Assembly (NCBI RefSeq): GCF_003002915.1
Contig: NZ_PVTG01000007.1
Coordinates: forward strand, 145,029 to 209,028
Length of the DNA: 64,000 nt
Direction: 5' to 3'
Source of the DNA: Geodermatophilus tzadiensis
GTDB taxonomy: Bacteria; Actinomycetota; Actinomycetes; Mycobacteriales; Geodermatophilaceae
In this document: in pieces, positions 49,727 to 58,129 of the stretch
How positions within the stretch are numbered: the stretch's first letter is position 1
Layout of the letters: each line of letters opens with the position of its first letter
The notes under the pieces: model-generated
The model's input: only the letters and a program-made list of their open reading frames with translations
The model's database searches: none
Told to the model about the DNA's origin: nothing
Program-made: the position numbers and the translations under genes

Positions 49727-50676
49727 GGGGTGGCGGTGGGCACCGGCGGCACCGGCTGGGTGTCCTCGCCGGAGCCGTACTTGCCGGAGGTGCCCTCGCC
49801 CTCGCGGCCCAGGGCCAGGACGGTGCTGATCTGGCCGGCCGGGCTGCCCACGTTGTCCACGGTGGAGACCGCCGCCGACACCTCGGGGTCGGCGCGGATG
49901 ACGCCGACGAGGCCGCTCTCCCCCGCCGACGCGGGGTCCCCGGCGACGACCGCCCCCGAGCCGGCGGCGTCCAGGGCGGTGACCAGGTCGAGCAGGGTGT
50001 CGGTGCGGTCGGCGGCGTCCTCGCCGTCCGGTGCGCCCGCGGTGAGCACGACGGCGAAGTCGGCCGGGGTCACCGACGCGGAGTCCTGCGACAGCACGTC
50101 GAGGGCGGTCAGCCCGGCGAACACCGTCGAGACGGCGGCGGTGTCGGGCGCGGGCGCGGCCGGGTCGGCGGGGACCATGAGCACCTGCGCCAGCAGCGCG
50201 CCGACCAGCTGGCCGGTGTCGTCGGTCTCGGGCAGCGTGACGCCGGTCGGGCGGCCCGGGCCGGTGACGTAGCTCTGCAGCCCCGGCTCGCTGGCCGGGT
50301 CGCCGTACTCGGGCTCGACGGTGACCTGGCCGCTCACCGTGCCGCCGGCCGCGGTCACCATCGCGGTGACCTCCTCGACGGTGTCGGTGGTGACGTCCTC
50401 GGAGGCGCGCACCAGCAGCACCTCGCGGTCGGTCAGCGTGCCGGCGACCAGGGCCGGGGCGACGGCGGCCTCGAAGGCGTTGCTGGTGTCGGCCTGCGCC
50501 TGCAGGCCCTGCGTCTGGTCCTCCAGCGCGCGCTTGTCCTCCTGCAGCGAGGCGACCTGGCCCTGCAGGTTGTCCAGCAGCGGCCCGGACAGCTGCGTCG
50601 CGCCGATCACCAGGCCCAGGGCGATGGCGAGGAAGACCGCGATCAGCGAGACCAGGTGGTAGCGGAAGTCGATCAC
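49723..50676 (-). CDS. steB: SteB / MctB-family membrane protein
   Basis: 317 residues from GTG 50676 (VIDFRYHLVSLIAVFLAIAL), GTGA-coupled to steA. One N-terminal helix (about 8-27), a coiled coil (about 32-62, LQGQVASLQEDKRALEDQ) and an extracytoplasmic domain ending in Pro/Thr. Homologues are Rv1698 (MctB, reported in copper handling) and SteB of Corynebacterium, which acts with SteA in daughter-cell separation. Given the steA neighbour, a cytokinesis role is the better guess. Confidence 0.88.
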   Translation of the reverse strand: MIDFRYHLVSLIAVFLAIALGLVIGATQLSGPLLDNLQGQVASLQEDKRALEDQTQGLQAQADTSNAFEAAVAPALVAGTLTDREVLLVRASEDVTTDTVEEVTAMVTAAGGTVSGQVTVEPEYGDPASEPGLQSYVTGPGRPTGVTLPETDDTGQLVGALLAQVLMVPADPAAPAPDTAAVSTVFAGLTALDVLSQDSASVTPADFAVVLTAGAPDGEDAADRTDTLLDLVTALDAAGSGAVVAGDPASAGESGLVGVIRADPEVSAAVSTVDNVGSPAGQISTVLALGREGEGTSGKYGSGEDTQPVPPVPTATP

Positions 50677-51860
50677 GTGAAGAGGTTCTCCAGCCAGAAC
50701 ACGAAGCTGTCCCATTGGTCGACCAGCAGGTCGAGGTAGATGCGCCCGGCGGCGGTGACGGCCACGGCGGCGACGATGGCCAGCAGCGCCGCGATCACGA
50801 GCACGACCAGCGCGACGCCGGAGATGCGGCTGCGGTAGAGCCGGCTGACGCCCTTGGCGTCGACGAGCTTGCCGCCCAGCCGCAGCCGGGTGAGGAAGGT
50901 CGAGGCCATGCCGCCGCGGCCCTTGTCGAGGAACTCCACCAGCGTGGCGTGCGTGCCGACGGCGACGATGAGCTTGGCGCCCTTCTCGTCGGCCAGCAGC
51001 ATCGCGATGTCCTCGCTGGTGGCCGCGGCCGGGAAGGTGATGGCGTCCACGCCGAGGTCCTGCACCCGCTTGAGCCCCGGCGCGCGGCCGTCGGCGTAGG
51101 CGTGCACGACGACCTCGGCGCCGCTCTTGAGGACGTGGTCGCTGACCGAGTCCATGTCACCGATGATCATGTCCGGCGAGTAGCCGGCCTCCACGAGCGC
51201 GTCGGCGCCGCCGTCGACACCGACGAGCACCGGCCGGTAGTCGCGGATGTAGGACCGCAGCGCCTGCAGGTCCTCCTTGTAGTCGTACCCGCGGACGACG
51301 ACCAGCACGTGCCGGCCCTCGATCCGCGTCTGCACGTCGGGGACGCCGACGCCGTCGAGCAGCAGCGCGCGCTCGCGCTTCATGTACTCCATCGTGTTGG
51401 TGGCGAAGGCCTCCAACTGCGTGGACAGCCCGGCCTTGGCCTCGGCCATGGCGGCGGCAACGGTGTCGGGCGTCTGCTCGGTGCCCTCGGCGACCGCCCG
51501 GCCGTCGGGGCCGTAGAGGGTGGCGCCCTCGACCCGGACGTGCGCGCCCTCCTTGAGGGCGGCGAACACCTCCTTGCCCACGCCGTCGACGAGCGGGATG
51601 CCGGCGGCGGTGAGGATCTCGGGGCCGAGGTTGGGGTAGCGGCCGGAGATGCTCGGCGCCGCGTTCACCACGGCGCCGACCCGGGCGGCCACCAGCGAGT
51701 CGGCGCTGACCCGGTCGATGTCGACGTGGTCGATGACGGCGATGTCGCCGGGGCGCAGGCGTTTGGTGAGGTTCTTGGTGCGGCGGTCCAGCCGGACGGT
51801 GCCGCTCACCCCCGGTTCGGTCTCCTGGGCCCGGCTCCGTCGCAGGGTGCCGATGCGCAT
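50673..51860 (-). CDS. steA: Cytokinetic ring protein SteA-like
   Basis: 395 residues. The central region resembles thiamine pyrophosphokinase (VLVGVDGGADALVEAG, then DMIIGDMDSVSD near 225), and one C-terminal helix (about 350-373) anchors it to the membrane with a short aromatic tail. This is the architecture of SteA (Rv1697-like), which recruits the cell-separation machinery with SteB. It heads a chain of overlapping genes reaching through steB, the MraY-like, MurJ-like and GT4 genes and the phosphatase-like protein to pyrG, so those functions are probably co-expressed. Divergent from a TetR regulator. Confidence 0.9.
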   Translation of the reverse strand: MRIGTLRRSRAQETEPGVSGTVRLDRRTKNLTKRLRPGDIAVIDHVDIDRVSADSLVAARVGAVVNAAPSISGRYPNLGPEILTAAGIPLVDGVGKEVFAALKEGAHVRVEGATLYGPDGRAVAEGTEQTPDTVAAAMAEAKAGLSTQLEAFATNTMEYMKRERALLLDGVGVPDVQTRIEGRHVLVVVRGYDYKEDLQALRSYIRDYRPVLVGVDGGADALVEAGYSPDMIIGDMDSVSDHVLKSGAEVVVHAYADGRAPGLKRVQDLGVDAITFPAAATSEDIAMLLADEKGAKLIVAVGTHATLVEFLDKGRGGMASTFLTRLRLGGKLVDAKGVSRLYRSRISGVALVVLVIAALLAIVAAVAVTAAGRIYLDLLVDQWDSFVFWLENLFT

Positions 51861-52011
51861 TGGTGCATGCTCCCACGCGGGGCGGGACGGTCCGTCCTCC
51901 GACGCGCATCGGCGACGAGCTGGTCACGGAGGGTGTCCGACACCACGGACGGCGCGACACGCCGATCGCGCCTGCCCCACCCGTCCTGCCGGAGGACCCA
52001 CGCGGGCTGTC

Positions 52012-52017
52012 TAGCGT
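52012..52017 (+). promoter_or_regulatory. -10 box for a leaderless tetR transcript
   Basis: TAGCGT ends 7 bases before GTG 52025 and matches the TANNNT -10 pattern. A transcript starting 6-7 bases later would begin at the GTG, the leaderless arrangement common in actinobacteria. No convincing -35 is present, and no Shine-Dalgarno site precedes the GTG. Confidence 0.5.
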
Positions 52018-52024
52018 CGCTGCC

Positions 52025-52798
52025 GTGACACGTGGGGCCGAAGCTGCCAGCGTCCCGGCGAGCGCCCCCGGGGCCGCCGACGGGGAGCGGGCGGCGGTCC
52101 CGGCGGCCCCGCCGGTCATGCGCGCCGTGCCCGCCCCGGCGGCCAAGGCCCCCCGCCGGCGCCGCGGCGCCGGCGTCCGCGAGCAGCGGCGGCTGGAGAC
52201 CCGCGACCGGATCGTCGAGACGGCCGCCGAGCTGTTCGCCGAGCGCGGCTTCGACGCCGTCAGCGTGGTCGAGATCGCCCAGCGCGCCGGGGTGGTGGAG
52301 AAGACGGTGTTCAACCACTTCCCCGTCAAGGAGGGGCTGGTGCTGTCCACCGACCCGCCGGTGCGCGCGGCGCTGCTCGACGCGGTCGCCCGCCGCCCGG
52401 CCGGCGAGTCCGCCGCCGCGGCCGCGGGGACCTTCGTGGTCGGCGCCATGGCGCAGTTGGGCGCGCCGGAGGCCGCCGAGGGCGTGGCGGCGATGGCGCG
52501 GGTGGTGCGCGGCTCGCGGACGCTGCAGGTGCGCGAGCGGGAGATCCTCGGCGAGCTCACCGCGGCGCTGGCCGCGCAGATCCGGGAGGAGACCGGCGCG
52601 CCGGCCGGGGCGGTGGAGCCCGAGCTGACCGCCTCGGCGGTGACCGCGCTCTACGGGCGGCTGCTCGAGCTCGCCCGCGACCGGGTGCTGGCCGGGGTCA
52701 CCGGCCCGGAGCTGGCCGCGGAGCTGCGGACCGCCGGGCGGCGCGGGCTGTCGCTGCTGCAGTTCGGGCTGGCCGGGTACGCCAAGCGCCGCTGGTGA
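52025..52798 (+). CDS. TetR-family transcriptional regulator
   Basis: 257 residues from GTG 52025, supported by a -10 box that would give a leaderless mRNA; ATG 52118 is an alternative that removes the Ala/Pro-rich lead. The HTH is RDRIVETAAELFAERGFDAV with VVEIAQRAGVVEKTVFNHFP, the usual TetR helix pair, followed by a ligand domain of about 150 residues. It is divergent from steA and convergent with a methyltransferase. Its target could be its own promoter or the steA operon; nothing in the sequence identifies the ligand. Confidence 0.88.
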   Translation: MTRGAEAASVPASAPGAADGERAAVPAAPPVMRAVPAPAAKAPRRRRGAGVREQRRLETRDRIVETAAELFAERGFDAVSVVEIAQRAGVVEKTVFNHFPVKEGLVLSTDPPVRAALLDAVARRPAGESAAAAAGTFVVGAMAQLGAPEAAEGVAAMARVVRGSRTLQVREREILGELTAALAAQIREETGAPAGAVEPELTASAVTALYGRLLELARDRVLAGVTGPELAAELRTAGRRGLSLLQFGLAGYAKRRW

Positions 52799-52838
52799 TG
52801 GACCCCGCTGCCCCCCGCACCTCCCTCCGCTCGACGCG

Positions 52839-52856
52839 GGCCCCTGCAGCGGGGCC
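52839..52856. terminator. Hairpin between convergent tetR and methyltransferase genes
   Basis: Arms GGCCCC and GGGGCC around TGCAGC, itself part of a palindromic centre. It sits between two converging stop codons, consistent with shared termination. Confidence 0.5.
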
Positions 52857-52867
52857 GGTCAGCACCG

Positions 52868-53578
52868 TCAGAGCTGGAGGGCGCGGTGCAGCTGGTCGGC
52901 GCGGTCGCCGGGGATCCGCGGGTCCCGGGTGAACAGGGCCACGGCGACCATGTACTCGTCGTCGCCGGCCCACCCGCGGCCCTCTGCGACGATCCGCCGG
53001 ATGTGCTCGCGCACCTTGGGCTCGCTGCTGTAGGGGCCGTAGTCCAGGCCCATGGCCAGGAAGTTGACCACCCGGTAGCCGAGGTCGGCCGCCGTGGACA
53101 GGGTGGTGACCGGGTCGGCATAGCTGGCGACGGCGGTCACCACGTTGTCGTAGCCGGCCTTGAGCAGCTGCAGCGTGAGGTCGTTGCCGCGGACGCCGCC
53201 CCACAGCTCGGGCATGAGGATGTCCCGGTCGGGCGCGGGGATGTAGGGCGGGTTGGCGATCGCCGTGGTCACCGGCTCGCCGCCGGCCGCGTCGGCCTGG
53301 TCGAAGAAGTCGCCGAGCTCCACGGTGTAGCGGTCGGCCACGCCGCGCTCGGCGATGTTGGCCCGCGCCCGCTGCACCGAGTCGGCGCTGATGTCGAAGC
53401 TGTGGATGCGCAGCCCCGGCAGGCCCGCGACCACGTCGGCGATCGCCGAGGCGTCACCGGTACCCAGCTCGACGACGGGAGCGGACTCCCAGCCCAGCTG
53501 CTCGCGGTACTGCTGCAGCAGCATGCACACGGAGAACCCGTAGTGCGCCGACTCGTCGGCCGAGCTGAAGCAGCTCAT
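52868..53578 (-). CDS. NPPY-motif SAM-dependent methyltransferase
   Basis: 236 residues. The SAM-binding motif I is VVELGTGDAS near 35-44, the acidic residue HSFDIS follows near 59-64, and the catalytic NPPY is at 109-112, placing it with N- or glutamine-methyltransferases of the HemK/RsmC (methyltransferase small domain) group. Several Cys/Ser in MSCFSSADES mark the N-terminus. The substrate is unknown; PrmC is usually next to prfA, so a different target is likely. It sits between tetR and recN, where mycobacteria have no gene. Confidence 0.85.
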   Translation of the reverse strand: MSCFSSADESAHYGFSVCMLLQQYREQLGWESAPVVELGTGDASAIADVVAGLPGLRIHSFDISADSVQRARANIAERGVADRYTVELGDFFDQADAAGGEPVTTAIANPPYIPAPDRDILMPELWGGVRGNDLTLQLLKAGYDNVVTAVASYADPVTTLSTAADLGYRVVNFLAMGLDYGPYSSEPKVREHIRRIVAEGRGWAGDDEYMVAVALFTRDPRIPGDRADQLHRALQL

Positions 53579-53720
53579 CGCCCACTCCAGACGACGGCGG
53601 CCGGAGCCGGGAGGACGGGGGTCGGACGCGAGGTCGGCAGGCGCACGGGGCTCGGCCTACCCGCCCGCGGTGATCCACACTCCTGCGTTCCGCCACCCGA
53701 TCGTGCCCGACCGATCCGCC

Positions 53721-55601
53721 TCAGCCCTCCCGGGCCTCCGCGGCGACCGCCAGCAGCTCGCGCGCGTGCGCCTGCCCGGTGTCGCTGTCGGTCAGGCCGG
53801 AGAGCATCCGGGCCAGCTCGCGCACCCGGTCCTCGCCGTCGACGGCGCGGATGTCGGTGGCCGTCACGCCGGCCGCGGTGTCCGGGGACTTGTCGACGAC
53901 CAGGTGGGTGTCGGCGAACGCGGCCACCTGGGCCAGGTGGGTGACGACGACGACCTGGTGCTCCCGGGCCAGCCGGGCCAGCCGCCGGCCGATCTCCCCG
54001 GCCGCCTGCCCGCCGACGCCGGCGTCGACCTCGTCGAAGACCATCACCGGCACCGGGTCCGCGCCGGCGAACACCACCTCGATGGCCAGCATGACGCGGG
54101 ACAGCTCACCGCCGGACGCGCCGCGGTGCACCGGCCGCGGCGGGGCGCCGGGGTGGGCGGCCATGAGCAGCGCGACCTCGTCGACGCCGTCGGGACCGGG
54201 CTCACCGGGGTGGCTGTCGATCGAGAACGACACCCGGGCGCTCTTCATCGCCAGGCCGGCCAGCTCGCGGCCCACCTCGGCGGCGAAGCCGTCGGCCGCG
54301 GCGCGGCGGCCGGCCGAGACCCGCGCGCTCAGCTCGTCGACCTCGGCGCGGGCGGCGTCGCGCGCCCCCTGCAGCGCCTCGAGCGCCTCGTCGGAGACGT
54401 CGAGCTCGGACAGCTTGCGGCGGGCGTCGTCGGCCCAGGCGAGCACCCCGGCCAGGCCCTCCCCCGGGTCGGCGTACTTGCGCACCAGGGCGGTGAGCGC
54501 CGCCCGCCGGTCGAGCACCTCGGCCAGCCGCGCGGGGTCGGCGTCGAGGTCGGCCACGTAGCCGGCCAGCTGCACCGACACGTCGGAGACGACGGCGACG
54601 GCGTCGGCGAGGTCGCGGGCGAGCAGCACCAGCGCGGGGTCGTCGGTGCCGGCCAGCGCCCGCTCGGCGGTGGCCAGCGCCGCGGTGGCGTCCTGCGGCA
54701 GCCCCTCGGCGCCCAGGTCGCCGGTGACGTCGCCGACCAGCGCCACCCGCGCCTCGTCGACGGCGGCGCGCAGTGCGTCGGCGTCGCCGAGCCGCTTGGC
54801 CTGCGCGTCGAGGGCCTCGTCCTCGCCGGGCTCGGGCGCGAGCGCCTCGATCTCCTCCAGGCCGTGCCGGAGCACCTCGGCGGCCTGCGCCAGCTCGCGT
54901 GCCTGGCCGCGGCGGCGGTCGAGGTCGGCGGCCAGCTCCCGCCAGCGGGCGTGGGCGGCGCGGTAGTCCTCCAGCAGCCGCAGGTGCGCCGGGCCGGCGT
55001 AGCGGTCGAGCGCGGCGCGCTGCTCGGCGGGGCGGGACAGCCGCAGCTGGTCGCTCTGGCCGTGCACCGCCAGCAGTCCCTCGGACAGCTCGGCGACCAC
55101 CCCGACCGGCACCGCCCGCCCGCCCAGGTGCGCCCGCGAGCGGCCCTCGGCGCTGACGGTGCGGGCGAGGATCAGGCTGCCGTCGTCGTCGGCCTCGGCG
55201 CCGGCGTCGGCGGCCCGCGCCCACACCGGAGAGTCCGGCGGCAGCTCGAGGCGGCCCTCCACCCCGGCGCGGCCGGTGGCACGCACGCGGCCAGGATCGG
55301 CGCGGCCGCCGAAGAGCAGGGTCAGCCCGGTGACGACCATGGTCTTGCCGGCGCCGGTCTCGCCGGTGACCACGGTCAGCCCGCGGCCGAGCTCCAGGGT
55401 GACGTCGTCGATGGCGCCCAACCCGCGGATGCGCAGCTCGGTCAGCCGGCCCCGCCCGTCCCCGGCCGGAGCGCCACCGGGGACGCCGCCGGGGACGCCG
55501 TCCGCCACGACTGCAGCCGCGGGGGCGGCGGGCACCTCCTCGGCGGCGGGCGCGGCGCGGCGGCGGCCGCCGCGCTCACGCGTCGGGGTCCGCGGTGCCA
55601 C
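53721..55601 (-). CDS. recN: DNA repair protein RecN
   Basis: 626 residues from GTG 55601, which overlaps the nadK 3' end by 26 bases. The conserved part begins only at LTELRIRGLGAIDDV near residue 53, so a later start such as GTG 55508 is possible. Walker A GETGAGKTMV, a long coiled-coil middle (about 195-420), signature GASGGELSRVMLAIEV, Walker B VMVFDEVDAGVGG and VVTHLAQVAAFAD. This SMC-like ATPase acts early in double-strand-break repair. The order tlyA-nadK-recN is the standard actinobacterial one. Confidence 0.95.
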   Translation of the reverse strand: MAPRTPTRERGGRRRAAPAAEEVPAAPAAAVVADGVPGGVPGGAPAGDGRGRLTELRIRGLGAIDDVTLELGRGLTVVTGETGAGKTMVVTGLTLLFGGRADPGRVRATGRAGVEGRLELPPDSPVWARAADAGAEADDDGSLILARTVSAEGRSRAHLGGRAVPVGVVAELSEGLLAVHGQSDQLRLSRPAEQRAALDRYAGPAHLRLLEDYRAAHARWRELAADLDRRRGQARELAQAAEVLRHGLEEIEALAPEPGEDEALDAQAKRLGDADALRAAVDEARVALVGDVTGDLGAEGLPQDATAALATAERALAGTDDPALVLLARDLADAVAVVSDVSVQLAGYVADLDADPARLAEVLDRRAALTALVRKYADPGEGLAGVLAWADDARRKLSELDVSDEALEALQGARDAARAEVDELSARVSAGRRAAADGFAAEVGRELAGLAMKSARVSFSIDSHPGEPGPDGVDEVALLMAAHPGAPPRPVHRGASGGELSRVMLAIEVVFAGADPVPVMVFDEVDAGVGGQAAGEIGRRLARLAREHQVVVVTHLAQVAAFADTHLVVDKSPDTAAGVTATDIRAVDGEDRVRELARMLSGLTDSDTGQAHARELLAVAAEAREG

Positions 55602-56643
55602 CGCGCACCTCCTCCCGGGCCGGGCCCGCCCCGCCGTCGCCGGGCCGGTCGCCGGGCAGCGAGACGACGTCGCGCATCAGCACGTTGCGGGAGGGCCGCA
55701 GCTCCTGGCCGGGGTCGTGCCGGCGGGCGTCGCGGAAACCGCGCACCGGCAGGCCGAACTTGGCCACCAGCCGGTCGCCGAAGGAGCCGGGGTGCACGCG
55801 GGCGACGCGGACCGGGCGGGCGGCGCGGCGCACGTCGACCCGGCCGCCGTCGGGCACGTCGAGGGCGCGCCGGCCGTCGGCGGAGACGCGGGCCCGGTTG
55901 CCGTCGGGCGGGACGGCGACGCTGAGCACCGAGTCCGGCGAGGTGACCAGCGGGCGGGCGAACAGCGCGTGCGCGTTGCTCGGCACCAGCAGGATCGCCT
56001 CGAGGTCGGGCCACACCACCGGGCCGCCGGCGGAGAAGGCGTAGGCGGTCGACCCGGTGGGGGTGGCGAACAGCACCCCGTCGCAGCCGAAGCTGGTCAG
56101 CGGGCGGCCGTCGATGGCGATGACGACGTCGAGCACGCGGGAGCGCTCGGCCTTCTCGACCGACACCTCGTTGAGCGCCCACGTGCCGTCGACGACCGCC
56201 CCGCTCGCGTCGAGGACGTCGACCTCGATGGCCAGCCGCTTCTCCACCGAGTACTCGCACTGCTCGATGGCCGTCAGGGTCTCCTCGACCGCCTCGGGCT
56301 CGGTCTCGGCGAGGAAGCCGACCCGGCCGAGGTTGACGCCCATGAGCGCGGCGTGGCTGTAGCGCGCGAGCTCGGCGGCGCGCAGGAAGGTGCCGTCCCC
56401 GCCGAAGACCATCACGATCTCCGCGCCGCGCGCGGCCTCGGCGTCGGCGGCGACCACCTCGGCGCCCTCGATCTGCAGCTCGGCGGCCTCGTCGGCGAGC
56501 ACGCGCACGGTGATGCCGGCGCGCGCCAGGCGCGCAGCGGAGCTGCGGGCCAGGTCGACGATGTCGTGCCGTCCGGTGTGCGCGGCCAGCAGCACGTGCC
56601 GCCCGCCGCCGGGGCGCCAACCGCCCTGGCCGGCCTCGCTCAT
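55576..56643 (-). CDS. nadK: NAD kinase
   Basis: 355 residues from ATG 56643 after GAGGAGG. Key motifs: VFGGDGTFLRAAEL near 78, VNLGRVGFL near 104, ALNEVSVEK near 151 and the glycine-rich FATPTGSTAYAFSAGGP near 186. It phosphorylates NAD to NADP. The C-terminus (after about 305) has an extra hydrophilic tail of about 50 residues whose coding sequence overlaps the recN start. Confidence 0.95.
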   Translation of the reverse strand: MSEAGQGGWRPGGGRHVLLAAHTGRHDIVDLARSSAARLARAGITVRVLADEAAELQIEGAEVVAADAEAARGAEIVMVFGGDGTFLRAAELARYSHAALMGVNLGRVGFLAETEPEAVEETLTAIEQCEYSVEKRLAIEVDVLDASGAVVDGTWALNEVSVEKAERSRVLDVVIAIDGRPLTSFGCDGVLFATPTGSTAYAFSAGGPVVWPDLEAILLVPSNAHALFARPLVTSPDSVLSVAVPPDGNRARVSADGRRALDVPDGGRVDVRRAARPVRVARVHPGSFGDRLVAKFGLPVRGFRDARRHDPGQELRPSRNVLMRDVVSLPGDRPGDGGAGPAREEVRGGTADPDA

Positions 56644-56731
56644 CGGTCCTCCTCGCTCGTGCCCGTGCTGCACCGTCGCTCCCCAGCGTGCCCCTGCGGC
56701 GGCTCCGGCGCCGGGGCGGGGCCGGGCGGCC

Positions 56732-57529
56732 TCACCGCGGACCCTCCTCGACCGCGCGCAGCACGTCGGCCTCCAGCGGGGGCTCGGCGTCGCGGCGCAG
56801 CCAGAGGAAGAACTCGACGTTGCCGGCCGGGCCGGGCAGCGGGCTGGCGACGACGCCGGCAGTGCCCCACCCGAGGTCGGCGGCGGCCCGGGCCACGTCG
56901 AGGACAGCGCCGGCGCGGGCCGCGGGGTCGCGGACGACGCCGCCGGAGCCCAGCCGCTCGCGGCCGACCTCGAACTGCGGCTTGACCATCGGCAGCAGGT
57001 CGGCGTCGGTGGCGGCGCAGGCGGTGAGCGCGGGCAGCACCAGCCGCAGCGAGATGAACGACAGGTCGGCGACCACCAGCTCGGCCGGGCCGTCGACCTG
57101 CTCGGGGGTCAGCGTGCGGACGTTGGTGCGCTCGAGCAACCGGACCCGCTCGTCGGTGCGCAGCGACCAGGCCAGCTCGCCGTAGCCGACGTCGACGGCC
57201 ACCACCTCGCGGGCGCCGCGGGACAGCAGCACCTCGGTGAACCCGCCGGTGGAGGCGCCGGCGTCGAGGGCGCGGCGGCCCTCGACGGCCACCGGGAAGG
57301 CCTCGAGGGCGCCCAGGAGCTTGTGCGCGCCGCGAGACACCCAGCGCTGCTCGTCGGGGTCGGTGCGCACGACGACGGGCGTGCCGGCGTCGACCCCGGT
57401 GGCCGGCTTGGTGGCCGCCTGCCCCGCGACCGCGACCCGGCCCTCGCTGATCAGCTCGACGGCGTGCTCGCGGGAGCGGGCCAGGCCGCGGCGCACGAGC
57501 TCGGCGTCGAGCCGGCTGCGACGGGCCAT
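56732..57529 (-). CDS. tlyA: TlyA family rRNA (cytidine-2'-O)-methyltransferase
   Basis: 265 residues; ATG 57529 overlaps the stop of the small upstream gene (TGATG). An N-terminal S4-like RNA-binding domain (RRSRLDAELVRRGLARSREH) is followed by the FtsJ-like methyltransferase domain with ALDAGASTGGFTEVLLSRGA near 80, VVADLSFISL near 148 and MVKPQFEVGRE near 177. In mycobacteria TlyA methylates 16S C1409 and 23S C1920 and thereby sets capreomycin susceptibility. The hemolysin label in older annotation is historical. Confidence 0.94.
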   Translation of the reverse strand: MARRSRLDAELVRRGLARSREHAVELISEGRVAVAGQAATKPATGVDAGTPVVVRTDPDEQRWVSRGAHKLLGALEAFPVAVEGRRALDAGASTGGFTEVLLSRGAREVVAVDVGYGELAWSLRTDERVRLLERTNVRTLTPEQVDGPAELVVADLSFISLRLVLPALTACAATDADLLPMVKPQFEVGRERLGSGGVVRDPAARAGAVLDVARAAADLGWGTAGVVASPLPGPAGNVEFFLWLRRDAEPPLEADVLRAVEEGPR

Positions 57530-57768
57530 CAGAGCTGGTCGATCGTGGCGAGCTCGCGCTGCAGGCGCTCGTGCTCGGCCTCGAAGACGGCGACGTGCTC
57601 GGCCACCGGGCGCCCCGCGAGGTCCGCGAAGCGCTCGCCGGTCGCCTCCTCGCGCGGGGTGCCACCCGCGGCGGGCGGAGCCGGGTGCGCCGGACCGGGA
57701 ACCGGCCCGCCGGCGGGGCCCGGCCGCGGCGGGCCGGGGACCGGACGCGGTCGGCTCGGCTCGGTCAT
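57529..57768 (-). CDS. Small conserved hypothetical upstream of tlyA
   Basis: 79 residues from ATG 57768. The first 40 are Pro/Arg-rich and probably disordered; the last 35 (FADLAGRPVAEHVAVFEAEH, ending ATIDQL) form a predicted amphipathic helix. A similarly placed tiny gene (Rv1693) lies between the HAD gene and tlyA in mycobacteria. Its TGATG overlap with tlyA indicates co-translation. Function unknown. Confidence 0.75.
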   Translation of the reverse strand: MTEPSRPRPVPGPPRPGPAGGPVPGPAHPAPPAAGGTPREEATGERFADLAGRPVAEHVAVFEAEHERLQRELATIDQL

Positions 57769-58129
57769 GGCGCGGACCTCTCGGAGGGTGGGCGGGACGG
57801 GCGGGGGCGCGGGGACCGGACACCCGGCGGACGGCGCCGGGGCGCGTCCCCTCCGCCGGGCCACGGTACCGGCCGGGGACGACGGGACCCGGTCCGCGGA
57901 GGCACCGGTGGCGTCCCGCGGGCCGGCCGGCGCACCCCCCGGCCGGCGTCTGTGCCGACCCCGAGGACGCCCGCCCCCGTGGCGTCGCCGGAGCGGTGCG
58001 GGTCGGCCCTCGAGCAGGTGGTGGGCGGGCCGGCCGCGCAGCCCGCCGCTCGGGAGCTGGACCGCACGCTGTCGTGCCGGCTGACCGGCCTCGGCCAGGT
58101 CCTGCACGGCGGGCTGGTGCAGGGCCGCT
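57769..58129. other. Spacer without a convincing gene
   Basis: About 360 bases of extremely GC-rich sequence between the HAD gene end and the small tlyA-linked gene. Frames are open in several directions, but residue composition is that of shadow frames and no motif was recognised. It probably holds the promoter of the small ORF-tlyA-nadK-recN operon; no clear -10/-35 was seen. Confidence 0.5.
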
